This document shows positions 5,536 through 5,566 of a stretch of DNA of 5,566 bases, one piece after another. Source of the stretch: Thermaceae bacterium. GTDB lineage: Bacteria; Deinococcota; Deinococci; Deinococcales; Marinithermaceae. The translations under genes were made by a program, and so were the position numbers. The DNA is taken from positions 1 through 5,566 of the forward strand of contig WFXV01000058.1 in the NCBI GenBank assembly GCA_015490435.1, in the 5' to 3' direction. The stretch's first letter is position 1. The number at the start of each line of letters is the position of its first letter. The notes beneath the pieces were generated by a model. It searched no databases. It was not told the DNA's origin and saw only the letters and a list, made by a program, of their open reading frames with translations.

Positions 5536-5566
5536 CCCCCGGCCGGCGGCGAGGGCGGGCCTTTTC

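Overview
The window is GC-rich (about 70% in the lines I sampled) and densely coded. It most likely comes from the Deinococcota, probably the order Thermales. From memory, the branched-chain aminotransferase and UvrB read almost like the Thermus thermophilus proteins (for example LSHALHYGTSVFEGIRAY in IlvE and YYDYYQPEAYVPG in UvrB), and the E/R/L/P-rich composition suits a thermophile. No search was run, so genus and species are not assigned.

Layout. Two genes run rightward: the C-terminal part of an NlpC/P60 cell-wall peptidase (1-387, cut by the left edge) and, overlapping its end, a protein with an E3-binding (PSBD) domain, a very acidic Pro/Glu-rich linker and a C-terminal domain like a decayed 2-oxoacid dehydrogenase E2 core (344-1444). 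A strong GC hairpin with a CTTG loop (1460-1485) closes this unit. The rest runs leftward. In transcription order it is a small four-cysteine zinc-ribbon protein (5146-5535, possibly starting beyond the right edge), ilvE (4200-5138), uvrB (2133-4145) and a small lipoprotein of unknown function (1499-2071). The lipoprotein gene converges on the PSBD gene at the hairpin. No gap exceeds 300 bases, and I see no RNA genes, mobile elements or CRISPR.

How the genes work together. IlvE (amino acid metabolism) and UvrB (nucleotide excision repair) are housekeeping genes that share a strand but no pathway. The leftward genes are only loosely packed (7, 54 and 61 nt gaps), and there are signs of separate promoters. 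Three starts (344, 4145, 5138) have a -10-like hexamer 6-8 nt upstream of the start codon, the arrangement expected for leaderless mRNAs, which are known to be common in this phylum. The lipoprotein instead has a clear Shine-Dalgarno sequence and its own candidate promoter. The most unusual item is the PSBD protein. It has no lipoyl domain in the visible ORF and no HxxxDG active site, so it looks like a non-catalytic relative of E2 enzymes rather than an E2. I found no convincing new multi-gene system.
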